Shown piece by piece: positions 23,412-33,611 of a DNA stretch of 64,000 bases. Source of the stretch: Talaromyces rugulosus (taxonomy: Eukaryota > Ascomycota > Eurotiomycetes > Eurotiales > Trichocomaceae); contig NC_049564.1 of the NCBI RefSeq assembly GCF_013368755.1, forward strand, positions 1,558,001 to 1,622,000. Reading direction: 5' to 3'. The notes below the pieces were generated by a model that had not been told where the DNA came from, made no database searches, and saw only the letters and a program-made list of their open reading frames with translations. The position numbers and the translations under genes were made by a program. How positions within the stretch are numbered: the stretch's first letter is position 1; each line of letters begins with the position of its first letter.

Positions 23412-23605
23412 GATTGAACATACACCAGAAACGTGGTCGAGACAACACCCAAGTGCCGACCCAGACCTCCCTGGGTGTACTCGTCAAACGCCAGGGCGCC
23501 GACATCGTTAGGCTTTGGCAGCTCAACACCATCCGCACTGCCTTCACCAACCCAAGGCTCAGCAGCGCCTTTGGGCTCATCGTGCACAGATTCATGAGAC
23601 GCCAT
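21764..23605 (-). CDS. Amino-acid permease, Mup1/LAT type (high-affinity methionine permease-like)
   Basis: Five exons (23605-23424, 23355-23090, 23032-22696, 22643-22422, 22367-21764) encode 536 aa with about 12 membrane segments. After the 60-aa cytosolic N-terminus the first helix carries VGRIIGTGIFSTPASV, the glycine-rich APC-superfamily motif (usual form IGTGIF). Other matches are CVWLEFACMIPRSGGEKVYLE, the long loop and WSNAMYVLNEVKNPVRTVKIAGPLGL, typical of the LAT/Mup1 group. It should import neutral amino acids such as methionine across the plasma membrane. The N-terminal tail has acidic residues and one lysine (K12), the kind of site used for ubiquitin-driven endocytosis of Mup1, though this is inference. 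Intron 1 contains a CAA microsatellite. Confidence 0.92.
23379..23411. repeat. Trinucleotide (ACA)n microsatellite inside permease intron 1
   Basis: Eleven uninterrupted ACA/CAA units lie within the 68-nt intron 23356-23423. On the coding strand this reads (TTG)n, placed between the donor GTATGT and the CTAAC branch site. Its length directly sets intron length. Confidence 0.9.
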
Positions 23606-24737
23606 GGTGCAGCAAGCGGCGATGCGAAAAGGAAAAAGAATGACACGAGGCTACCATTCTGGCAAGAAAAAAAGAAAAAGAAACAAAAACCTTCTTATTT
23701 GTATTTATTGATTTCTTGGTGACACAAAAAAAAAGGCAGACGCAAGCAGCTGATAACAACGCGCGCTCCAATTGCGTGCTCTGCCTAGGGGCGCCGCTAA
23801 CAAGGCTCTGCGCGCAAACTGATTCGCTGGGGGCCAAACTCGATCTGCGGGCTTTTTCTAGAAGGAATCGTCTATGCAACCCTGCAATAACGTCTGCAAA
23901 TGGGGAAGACTGGCTGCCTCTTCATCGGCGTATATAGGGGGGGAGAAAGAACATTTCTGTCACAGATTGCGCCATAGGGCTTGAGTCAGGATTGGAGCCA
24001 CGCGATGCGTCTAGCACATGGCATGGTCTGTAGGAGCAGCATTAGCGAGTTCATTAGTGAAAGGCTTGAAATAGATACAAAGCTAATAAGTTATAACATT
24101 GAGAATTGTCAAAAAGGGAAAAAAAAGGGATAGTTCTAATTCGTGTCAGTTGTACTACGTTGTAACTTGTATGGAGATCCTCAGTTTCTGGGAGGCTAGA
24201 CTACATAGGCTAACGGAAGATCGACATGGATATAGATCAGATTGTCGGGGTACGTCTTGAAAAAAATAAAGATGAAAAAATTATTTATCAAGTAATGTTT
24301 ATTTGTTTATTTGTTTGTTTGTTTATTATTATTATTTAAAAAACCCCTGAAATTCCAAATTCCAAAAAAAAGAAAAAAAAGAAGTACTTACTACTATCTG
24401 TTATCGATAGGCTATCTCCACGTGACCACTTCCAAGACTGGACACGCAAGACTTGGACAATAAGAATAGAACGTAGTATGAATAATAAAAATTATAATAA
24501 AATAGTCTAATAAATAATATAGTCATTTAATAGTAAACTGTCACCTGTCACGGCGCGACGAGCGAATCAGCAAATCCCCGAGACCCGCTACGTCATCGCG
24601 GCTTCCCCACGGTGACGTCGGTGTTTAGTTTGATACTCTTATAGTCCTGGCAGCCCTGATTTTCGACATGCCAGTATAACATTGAAGCTTCAAATGTTTC
24701 TAGTTCCTTTCGTTTGTCCAAAAGTTACTCTAATATC
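23606..24737. promoter_or_regulatory. Shared upstream region of the permease and the DLH-like gene
   Basis: Two divergent genes share this 1.1-kb region. It has long A tracts, a TTTG/TTA-rich patch at 24290-24345 and CACGTGAC at 24419-24426, 314 nt above the plus-strand gene. No gene was found between them. Confidence 0.45.
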
Positions 24738-26384
24738 ATGGCTTCCGTCACTATCAACGCCCCCGGTAACGGGCTGATGTACAACACTTTTCTCAACACT
24801 CAGCTATCCACCCCACGGCTCTGCATTACCTCTGAAGAAGATGAATTCGATACAGAGACTATCCGCAACTGGCAGAACGAGGGCTTTGATGTTAGCTACG
24901 TCCCGTTAAACAACGGTGGAAAGGATTACCTTGGCCGTCTGAACAGCCTCAAGGAGGGACTGGGCGTGGGCGAGCAGTATGCTATCATTGGTAGGTTTAG
25001 TCAAACTACGAATTGTTTTATCAACAAGCTGAAAAAGAGAGTCAGCCTACGGAGATGCGGCGGCTTTCTGCCTGGATCACTTCCACAAACCGACCACCGG
25101 TGCCAGACTCACTGCCCTCATTGCATACTACCCAACATCCATTCCCGACACCCGCACACGCTTCCCACCGAGTTTGAAGGTTCTGGTTCATCTCGCAGGG
25201 GATACTATCAAAGTGGTTTCCACACCACAAGTACTCGGTCTACAATCAAAGAAAAAACGTGTGGTAACAAGAACCAACGATCCGGGAGTGGGCATTGGCG
25301 AGCGCAAGGACATGTCGTACACGGCGTTTACCTATGAATATGTACAGCCGGGGTTTGGTGAAAATGACATGGACGAGTATAATCACACAGCAGCTGAACT
25401 GGCATGGAGTCGGTCGTTGGACGTGCTGAGAAGAGCCTTTCGCAAGGATTCTGATCTGGAACGACAGTGGGAAATCAACACAGAAAGTAAGGTTATCCAG
25501 AAATAAAGAAGAAAAAAACTAACGGGATAGGCAAATTCTTCAACGACAACCTGCCAGACACAATGTCAACATATGTCACGCACAAAAACGCAGCAGTCAC
25601 ATTAGGGCCGACACTCGCTGGCGGTGTGGGTGCCAAAGCCCTCCGACGCTTCTACGAAAACGAATTTCTCTCAACAAAGCCTCCCTCTATGCGTCTGCGT
25701 CTGCTTTCGCGCACAGTGGGAGCTGATCGAGTTGTCGACGAGATATATACCACTTTTGACCACACACTGGAAATGCCCTGGATGCTCCCCGGCGTCCCCG
25801 CGACTGGCAAGCGCGTAGAAGTCATTCTTGTTGCCATTGTCGCTCTCAAGGCAGACAAAATCTTCACAGAGCATCTGTACTGGGACCAGGCCAGTGTTCT
25901 CATGCAGGTTGGTCTTTTAGACCCGAAATTGGTTCCCCAGGGCGTCAGCGGCGTGACGAAATTGCCCGTTACCGGCAGAGAATCAGCTCGTCGTATCCTC
26001 AGCGAGCATCCTGCACGCGGCAACGAATATCATCAGAAGCTGGTAGCCAACGCTAGAGAGCGTCCAGCATCAAGCAGTACTTCTTCCAAGCCTAAGCGGT
26101 CGAACAGACAATCCACAAGCAAAAAGCCCGAGCAGCGCAAGACCCAGGCGAATGGCGTCCAGGGCGGCGAATCTTCCAAAGCCAGTGACAAGGTTTCAGA
26201 CGCTGAAAAGTCGCTCAATGGGTTGAGTATCAACGACAAGGGCAAGCAGCAGGCCAGCACTCAAGACGAGGATGGCAAGGAGAATGCCAACGAAGGTAGC
26301 AATTTTGCTGATAATGAGAGCGACACTCCGTCCCCAGAGCGTCCTGCAATGGCGGCACACGTCGAATCGGAAAAGGTCGAGTAG
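24738..26384 (+). CDS. Dienelactone-hydrolase-like / SnoaL-like two-domain protein
   Basis: Three exons (24738-24990, 25046-25486, 25531-26384; introns of 55 and 44 nt) encode 515 aa. The first ~220 residues look like an alpha/beta-hydrolase of the dienelactone hydrolase family: the element after intron 1 reads IIAYGDAAAFCLDHF, where the canonical nucleophile elbow would be G-x-C/S-x-G, so the catalytic residue appears replaced (YGDAAA). Residues about 235-400 resemble a SnoaL/NTF2-like cone domain (TLAGGVGAKALRRFYENEFL, VVDEIYTTFDHTLEMPWMLPGVPATGKRVEVILVAIVALKADKIFTEHLYWDQASVLMQ in separate blocks). The last 110 residues are low-complexity Ser/Lys/Glu-rich. Both folds together are known from fungal proteins of unknown role; enzymatic activity is doubtful. 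No signal peptide. Confidence 0.8.
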
Positions 26385-26586
26385 TTGATGTGCATGTATG
26401 ATATTGTAATAGCACTTTTTTTTAAATTGAGACTGCTTTCGAATGACAAAATCAGAATAACATGTGGCCAGGAGTCCTCATCGTCGGTGCCATAAAAGGC
26501 GGTAGGAGCGGTAGTCGTCAACCCCCTGATATCTCTCAGCCCGTCAACCCCCTACTCACAGACAACATATCTCTCTGATTGTCAAC

Positions 26587-27341
26587 ATGTAGCGTTGTCA
26601 TCCATCCTCCTTCACCCATGCCCCGCTACACCTACACGGCGAGGGCGATCCCCTCACGCTTGACAACCTAAGGAAGCACGATCCAACATCCCACAACGTT
26701 GACTCGTCAGATACACCAAGTATGATGACTCCTACTGAATCATCGACCCCACGTTCATCAAGAACATCAGCCATAGCGAAAATTCACGATGCCACTTATC
26801 GCTCCGAGTATCTGCAGTGTGCACAAATCAATATTACCGAAAAAGACCCACCCAGCGAGATCAACAACTATCTGAAGCAGCTGGTATTTTGTCACTTAGA
26901 CATGCATGATCAATATCTACACAGGCTTCCAGAAACTCTAACAGAGTATACCGTCCAATTATCATCGTCCCATAGAATGAAATCTGAGTGGTCTGGACGT
27001 TTCTAAAACCTCATACTGTGCCTTATGATAAGCCAGCTTACCAACATTGATTCCTGGCAAGATGCAGGTAAACTGCCCCTTCCCTAGCCATGTGCAATGA
27101 GGTGTTTCGAGTTCTAACGCTTTCCAAAGGTTGGGACGCTAAGGTGGTCCGTAGTTTCTTAGCTCAAAGGCCATCCGAGCTCAGAACCCCAAGACCAGAT
27201 TCTGCTATTGGTCTGACCGAATTGTCTCTGCTTAGTGCCCTTGAATTCACTACCTGGAGAGAAAGACCATCCGATGGGACCACCCTCTGCAAACACACGC
27301 TCTCGATCCTCGCGCTTCCAAAACCTTTAGTCAGATATTGA
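26587..27341 (+). pseudogene. Decayed gene, DUF7924-like fragments
   Basis: A plus-strand frame from ATG at 26587 is stopped at codon 2 (TAG) and then stays open to a TAA at 27004-27006. Past it, an intron-like segment (GTAAAC at 27067, CTAACG branch, AAAG acceptor near 27130) joins WQDA to GWDAKVVRSFLAQRPSELRTPRPDSAIGLTE, ending at 27341. The order ATYRSEYLQCAQINITEKDPP ... TPRPDSAIGL resembles the N-terminal half of the fungal DUF7924 family, where a PKPD-x-x-x-G element is conserved. The later core of that family is missing. I read it as a truncated relic; a short live gene starting at ATG 26722 cannot be excluded. Family link is from memory of the motif. Confidence 0.35.
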
Positions 27342-28196
27342 TAGTTTCGGACGTACAAGTGGGAGCTAACGATTCCAATGATTCTATGAAATAAAAAGTT
27401 CAAGTTAGTTATTATCAATGCAGTGTAATTCAAGAAGTGATTTTCCCCCATAAGTAAATGTGTCGTAGACTTCACCTATCTAGAGGGACGTGTATCTAGT
27501 ATTAGTCAATGGCAGATCATTGTGTGTAAATGATTACTGTCGGGGATACTGGAGTTGTTAACACCGCACGCGCTAATGCAGGTGGCTGACAGCCGCATAC
27601 GGAAAATAATCTTTTTCGGCCGATTTAATATTATTAATTATCAATGGGCAATATTTTGGTACATGTCAACCTTGGATGCATTGACAAACAACATCGCCAC
27701 CAATTGCTGTAGCCAGGGATGTGCAGTTGGATGTGTGGTACTTGACGTCACGTCACGCATACATTTCCATCACATTTACATGCTCATCCCAACAACATTG
27801 AATCTATCTTGCTTGATCAACCTGGATTGTGGACAAGATACCTACTAGTTACAACTAACCAATTCGAAGTGCAAACCATAACTGCCGAGGAGAAACTTGC
27901 AGAGACAAACCCCACACTAGGCTACCTCCTAGCCTACTAGTATGATGGTACTAGCCTCCACCACATTATTAATATACAATACTCAAACCAGCATGTGGGA
28001 CGGAAACAAGAATGAATATCTGGGAGGCGACATCTGGACTCTTCCTAACGCCGGTCTTATGTCCAGGCCTGCCGGGGTATATATTGCTGGCCTCCTGCAT
28101 GTGCCGCAGTTGATATGATATAACATACTTCCTACCAACCATACCTACCAAGCTACATACACCAACCTATCTATACTTTTAATCAAACTCAACACA
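27342..28196. other. Intergenic region upstream of the aldo-keto reductase
   Basis: AT-rich DNA without a recognisable gene. The last 100 nt contain ACC/CTACCAACC-rich leader sequence before the ATG at 28197. Confidence 0.5.
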
Positions 28197-29342
28197 ATGG
28201 ATTTGTTGGTCCCCGCTCCTCCTCCTCCCACCGCGCTGGGCAATCTGCGTGTGCTGTCGTCGACCGCTGCCATCCACGTCTCGCCCCTGGCCCTGGGTGG
28301 CATGTCCATCGGCCAGGCATGGGCTGAAGGAATGGGCTCCATGGACAAGGAAGCCTCCTTCAAGCTGCTCGACTACTACTTCGAATCGGGCGGAAACTTC
28401 ATCGACACGTCCAACAACTACCAAAACGGCGAGTCCGAGGAATGGATTGGCGAGTGGATGGCCAGCCGCAAGAACCGTGATCGCATGGTGATTGCAACCA
28501 AATACACCACAGACTACCAAGGATACGCTTGGGGCAAAGGCAAAGCATCCAACCATATGGGAAACCACCGGCGCTCGCTGCACATGAGCGTGCGCGACAG
28601 CCTGAAAAAACTACAGACCGACTACATCGACATCCTATACGTGCACTGGTGGGACCACCTCACCTCGATCGAAGAAGTCATGGACTCGCTACACATCTTC
28701 GTCCAACAAGGAAAAGTCCTATACCTAGGCATCTCCGACGCGCCGGCCTGGGTCACCTCAGCCGCCAACTATTACGCGCGCGCCCAGGGCAAGACGCCCT
28801 TCTCCGTCTACCAGGGGAAATGGAACGTGTTGCTGCGCGATTTTGAGCGCGAGATCCTCCCGATGGCGCGTCATTTTGGTATGGCGCTGTGTCCCTGGGG
28901 CGTGCTGGGTAGTGGCAAATTCCAGTCAAAGAAGGATATCGACGAGCGCAAGGCCAACGGCGAGTCGCTACGCACCTTGTTTAGCAATGGCGAGCAGTCC
29001 GATGTGGAAGTCAAGCTGTCCGAGGCCCTGGCCAAGGTGGCCGGCGAGCACAATATCGACTCGCTGCAGGCTGTTGCGCTGGCATATGTGCGTGCCAAAG
29101 CGCCGCGTGTGTTTCCGCTGGTCGGGGGACGCAAGATTGAGCATTTGAAGGGTAATATCCAGGCTCTGGATATCAACTTGACGCCGCAGCAGGTCGAGTA
29201 TCTTGAGAGTGTGCAGCAGTTTGAACCGGGCTTCCCGCATAACCTCATTGGGGCTGACCCTAGAGCCACAGGAGTAGTCGGCGGCATCTTGGGCCGTGGA
29301 ATCAACCTGGTAATGGACAAGCCTGATTATCAGTACGCTTAG
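28197..29342 (+). CDS. Aldo-keto reductase (aryl-alcohol dehydrogenase / norsolorinic acid reductase type)
   Basis: An intronless 381-aa NADPH-dependent oxidoreductase with a TIM-barrel fold. The catalytic tetrad is visible as D70 and Y75 ([14 protein letters not shown]), K102 (VIATKYTTD) and H150 (LYVHWWDH). The C-terminal cofactor part includes [28 protein letters not shown]. The sequence fits the AAD group of fungi, to which norsolorinic acid reductases of aflatoxin-type clusters also belong, but no polyketide gene is nearby, so a general aryl-alcohol or aldehyde reductase role is more likely. The N-terminal [20 protein letters not shown] is typical for this subgroup. Codon choice is strongly C-ending, which suggests good expression. 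Confidence 0.92.
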   Translation: MDLLVPAPPPPTALGNLRVLSSTAAIHVSPLALGGMSIGQAWAEGMGSMDKEASFKLLDYYFESGGNFIDTSNNYQNGESEEWIGEWMASRKNRDRMVIATKYTTDYQGYAWGKGKASNHMGNHRRSLHMSVRDSLKKLQTDYIDILYVHWWDHLTSIEEVMDSLHIFVQQGKVLYLGISDAPAWVTSAANYYARAQGKTPFSVYQGKWNVLLRDFEREILPMARHFGMALCPWGVLGSGKFQSKKDIDERKANGESLRTLFSNGEQSDVEVKLSEALAKVAGEHNIDSLQAVALAYVRAKAPRVFPLVGGRKIEHLKGNIQALDINLTPQQVEYLESVQQFEPGFPHNLIGADPRATGVVGGILGRGINLVMDKPDYQYA

Positions 29343-29461
29343 ATATCAGTTGTGACTGCGAAAACGTTTCATGACTCGTTATGGAAATGTGGAGTAAATA
29401 TTGGTGATGTATATGTATCGTAAAATCAAGTTATCATTGTCTATAGTCAAAATGAATAAAT

Positions 29462-30907
29462 CTAAACAAAAACCCTGACCTCGCTCTCCTTCATCTTGCC
29501 CTCGCTAATCAAGCGCTTGGCCTCCTCGGTGTACGCAGCCTTGACGGCGCCTGCATCAGTACCGGCACTGCCCAGCTTGGAAGCAAGCGCAGCAAGCTCC
29601 TCAGGGTTGATCTTGCCCATGACCGCCTCGACGTCGCCGAGAACAGTGTCGATCTGGCCGGCCGAAGCATCACCACCCTCGACAAAGTAGTTGACGTCCT
29701 TGACACTGGCCTTGAGAACACGCTTGTTCTTCTTGGCTGCGTTCTTGGCTGCCTCCTTGCTCTTCTTGTTCTGCTCACGCTCCACCTTGGCGGTCTCTTC
29801 GGCTTCTTTCTTCTTGCGCTCGTCTTCCAGTCGGGCCTGCTCCTTTTCGTCGGCTAGACGCTTGGCTTCGGCCTCCTTTTCGAGACGCTTCTTGTCCTTT
29901 CCGGCGCGCTTGGCTTGACGGAACTTCTTGATACGCTCATCTCCGGCAAGAGCGTCATCGACCAGCTTGCGGAGACGGGCAGTGTCCTCGGTCTTCTTCT
30001 TGCGGCGAGCGTTGGCATTCTTGCGCTCGACGTGGCGTTTCTGGTCACGGTTCTCGTTGTCATCAGGAACATCCTCGTCAAGATACTCAAAGGTACGCCA
30101 GCTGTCAAAGTTGTACCAGAAGTTATAAAACTCCTCGACGTCTTCTTCGGGGCTGTTTTCATCTCCAATCACAGGAACAGGCTGCTTGTTGGAAAAGCGG
30201 CCCTCGGATTTGAACACAGGTCCCCACAGCTTGAAGAATTTGCCCTTTTCGGTCTGTTTCTTGGTAGGAGGCTCGACATCGGCAGCCTCGTCGACAGAGT
30301 CGAATTGACGGCGCTTTGTAGGGTCCAAGAGAACCTCGTTGGCCTTTTGGATGCACTTGAAGAAGCTGTCGTTCTCATCGGTCTGGCCCGCAGCGGCTTT
30401 CTTGTCGGGGTGGTGGCGGAGGACCTTCTTGCGGTGGGCACGCTTGATCTGTTCGGGGCTGGCCTTGTAGCGGTACTTGCTGAGACCGAGCACAGCGTAG
30501 TGGTCTTGGTTCTGTCCATTAATTAGCACGACTGGCGGCATATCAAAGAGCAAATAGTAAACAAACCTTCCAGTCCTTGGCGTCGCGCTGCAGCATCAAA
30601 GGGTCCTCGGGCTCGGAGATCTCGTCGTCCTCGTCCTCGTCAACCTTCTTGACGTTCTTCTGCGCCTGGATGCGGTCATCCTCGGAGAAGGTACGGTTGT
30701 GGCGTAGCTACTATAGTCAGCATTGATGATCCTTAACAGAAAAAAAAAAAAGGCGAGACAAACCCGTCTGGCATGGGCCAAAAAGTGTGGTCCCACAGGC
30801 TCGACATTGCGCTGGGTGGCACTGGACAGAGCAGAAAGAACCTTGAAGTCCTTTTCGGCGCTCCAGCCCTGGGGCAGAGCCGGGAGTGGGATATCGACGG
30901 CAGCCAT
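29462..30907 (-). CDS. ZUO1: Zuotin, ribosome-associated J-protein
   Basis: Three exons (30907-30764, 30707-30567, 30511-29462; introns of 56 and 55 nt, both with GTTTGT donors) encode 444 aa. The J domain starts near residue 98 (DHYAVLGLSKYRYKASPEQIKRA) and holds the HPD signature in LRHHPDKKAA. The ZUO1-specific segment FFKLWGPVFKSEGRFSNKQPVP and the long Lys/Glu-rich charged helix (about 260-360), used for rRNA binding, follow. With Ssz1 it forms the ribosome-associated complex that stimulates the Ssb Hsp70 on nascent chains in the cytosol. Length compares well with yeast Zuo1 (433 aa). Its start is divergent from MZM1 with 289 nt between the ATGs. Confidence 0.95.
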
Positions 30908-31196
30908 TGTCCTGGTTGACGAGGTTCCTTGAGAAAAAAGGCTGGCGAAGGAGGGGAACTTTTGGGTTAATAATTCCGTCTCACGAAAATTATTTTTCCT
31001 GCTGCGGACCCACTTTCCGAGTGGCAGCCAATCAGCGGCTGTGGATTTCGGAAGTGAGTCTCTAAGCCTCCGGGAACGAGACGAGGCGAGGCTTGATCAT
31101 TCTCAACGCTTGATTCATATATCGACTGCCCTATTTTCGACTACCACAATCAATTACGCAAGCCTGTGCATCTGAGGAAGCAGTCCAGTTCTCAAC

Positions 31197-31647
31197 ATGG
31201 CCACCCCATCCCTCTCAGCTCTTTCCGCCTACCGACAGGTCCTCCGCGCGACTCGCCTCGCCTTCAGAGGTACATCTTTTCTATCACCATCACAGCGAGC
31301 CCAGCTAACAACTCATGAATAAACAACAGACGACTTCAACGTCCTTATCGCCGCCCGCACAGAAGCCCGCAAGCAATTCGACCAACACAAACGCACAGGC
31401 ATCGACACCCCGATGCAGATCCAACATGCCCTCGAAGCAGCCAGTATCCTGAGACACAATATAGTCCAGGGCGCACGCGATGCCGAGGATCAAAACGGAA
31501 AATGGGGTAAGATTCCTTTCTTATTTTCTTTTTTTTTCTTCTCTAATGGTTGTAGAACTCCGGATCCATGACGAGATTGAACGAGGTGACAACGATTCGG
31601 TCAAGATTGGGGGAAAGAATGTCAAGCTTCATAAGCCTTGCTCATGA
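31197..31647 (+). CDS. MZM1: LYR-motif mitochondrial complex III assembly factor Mzm1
   Basis: Three short exons (31197-31269, 31330-31506, 31556-31647; introns of 60 and 49 nt) encode 113 aa; no exon alone reaches 60 codons, so it is easily missed. The protein begins [30 protein letters not shown], with an LYR-like segment ([11 protein letters not shown]) near the N-terminus, and continues with the family pattern [12 protein letters not shown] and [18 protein letters not shown], ending [15 protein letters not shown]. Mzm1 is a matrix chaperone that stabilises the Rieske iron-sulfur protein Rip1 before insertion into complex III. Length and termini match fungal Mzm1. The gene converges on SLT11 (219 nt between stops). 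Confidence 0.9.
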
Positions 31648-31865
31648 TGGACTTGAACCAAGTTTACTTTTCCTCTGTATATATTTACGATTTAATTATT
31701 TGGCAAAAGACCCCTGTACTATATCTGAATCAATGCATCTCCATTACTAATTTTAGACTTGACGAGCAAGTGTTATATTCAATACATGACGACATCTAGC
31801 ACAAAACGCCCGCTTCTCATAATATGCACAAGTTTTCAAAAAAGGAAAACGAAACAAGATACAAA

Positions 31866-33065
31866 TCAGTCCCCAGACATACTAGCATACTGTACATCCC
31901 CGCTACCAGGAGGTGGAGCAACTTTATATGTTGGCTTTTCGGCGGGCTCTGTTGTCTGCCCTGGCGCAGCAATGGCTCGCTGACCAGAGTGAGCTCCACG
32001 ACTGGGACCAGCAGCCTGTCGCCCTTCGCGAGCATTCCGTTTCCGTTCCTCGTCGGCCATACTGTCCAACGGCTTGGGCTTTCCCCATCGCACACGGAGA
32101 GGACAGCCCTTGATGACGGCCTTGCCCTGACATTGCTGAGCCGCGGCTTCTGCCGACGCGCGAGTCGCATAGTTTACAAACGCACAATGGGCACGGTGCG
32201 AGCAGACGAGTGACCGCATCTGGCCAAATTGGCCAAAGAATGTGCGCACCTCGTGTTCCGGAAGGTCGTCCTCAACACCGGTGACAAAAAGCGAAGTAAC
32301 CTTGGGGTCGGCAGGCGGTCTGATATCTTCTTCCGACGGCGGGAGTTGAGCCGTAGGAGGGAAAGCACGTCCTCCACGGCCGCCGCCTCGACCGCCACGA
32401 GTCGGGCCTCCTCGTCGAGTGTCGCTGGTGCGGATGGGACCCGGTCCGTTGCCGTATGCGCTGCGTCTCGGGGCTTGTTCAGATTGTTGCGATGTGCTTT
32501 CTTCTTCTTGTGGTTCTTCGATTCGGCGCGGTTTTCTATAGTATGGCTCGCTGTTGGCCAGTCGCTTGAGCAGCTCGCGAGCCTTTTCGTCCGTCTTTTC
32601 ATACGCCTCGACGGCGCCGCGGCCTTCTTCGATTTCCTTTTCGTGTTCTTGGGCATAGTATTCTCTGTTAATGCCGCTTTGTGGGCCAGGCGCGACCATC
32701 TTCAAGGCGGCATCGCGCACGACGATGGGCAAGCCAAACGACAGATCTAGCATGCAGCACTGACAGCAGTTTTTCAACCGGGCGCATGTCAGACAGATGT
32801 TTGTTCTCTTCGTCCGGGCTGTGCGATCGGACTTCCAGCGAAATATCGTAAAGGGTCGCGTGCACTGATACATCGAGTGTTAGTTGCTGCTTGCTGGTAT
32901 TATCGGAGGGACAAAAAAAAAACTTACAATCTTGCATTCAGCGCCATGGTCTTCTTTGAGCATCTGCACATACGGGTTCTCGGGGAGACAGTTCTCGCAG
33001 ACGGAGGGAAAATCGGTAGTCTCCCATCCCGACCGATTGAGATCTTGCTTGATCTGAGGCGGCAT
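31866..33065 (-). CDS. SLT11: Pre-mRNA-splicing factor SLT11/ECM2 (RBM22-like)
   Basis: Two exons (33065-32928 and 32864-31866; 63-nt intron) encode 378 aa. The N-terminus [35 protein letters not shown] (in two blocks) and the joined [13 protein letters not shown] give a multi-cysteine zinc region (CENC, CKIC, CLTC, NCCQCC). This is followed by KEYYAQE-like helix, an RG-rich linker ([15 protein letters not shown]) and an RRM at about 230-305 ([24 protein letters not shown] ... [16 protein letters not shown]). The protein stabilises U2/U6 pairing and the catalytic centre of the spliceosome in the nucleus. Divergent from ERG6. Confidence 0.93.
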
Positions 33066-33611
33066 CGTGGCTGCTGTTGTTCTGGTGGGAAGTTGGTTCG
33101 CGAGGGTGGAGAGTGTAAGTGCCAAGCGATGATGATAAATTCCATTAGCCACCGGGCGCCACCACGGCCGGTGTGGCTGGTGCAGCGACAGCGTCACGTG
33201 ATGCAGTTCTGTCCCGCAGTCACATGCTTTGTGTGGCTGTGCTCCCCGGCGTCCTCGGATCCCGTCACCGCCCGTCATCCCGCCAATCACAGCGCGTATC
33301 GCCCCGGATCCCGCGGTCGCCGACGGCGTTCCTGCCTGCGCGCCCGTTCTCCTGATAGGGCTCTGCCGTGCTGCCAGAAATTATTCTTCTCCCCAGCTGT
33401 TCCTCTCCCCAATTGCTTTAATACACTCGCATTTTCCCCAGGTCCGAGTCTGTCGCTGTCGAGTCCACTTCCCCATTGTCATTCTTGATTGTGAATTCGT
33501 TGTCTTTCAGCTATTCGTTTCGCTTTTTTTTCTTTTTCAATTCCCGCCACTCTACCCCCTTTTTCGCGCCAGTGTTTTTTTTTGTTTCTCAATTGAACAA
33601 TAATTTCAACC
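33066..33611. promoter_or_regulatory. Divergent SLT11/ERG6 promoter with TCACGTGA E-box
   Basis: The 546-bp spacer has a perfect TCACGTGA palindrome (33194-33201), 129 nt above SLT11 and about 410 nt above ERG6, and a C/T-rich leader (33360-33600) before the ERG6 ATG. E-boxes are bound by bHLH factors, including the fungal SREBP SrbA, which controls ergosterol genes; which factor acts here is inference. Confidence 0.45.

Noticed and set aside
28197..29342. Aldo-keto reductase as evidence for an aflatoxin-like cluster
   Set aside because: No polyketide synthase or other pathway gene is present nearby; neighbours are housekeeping genes.
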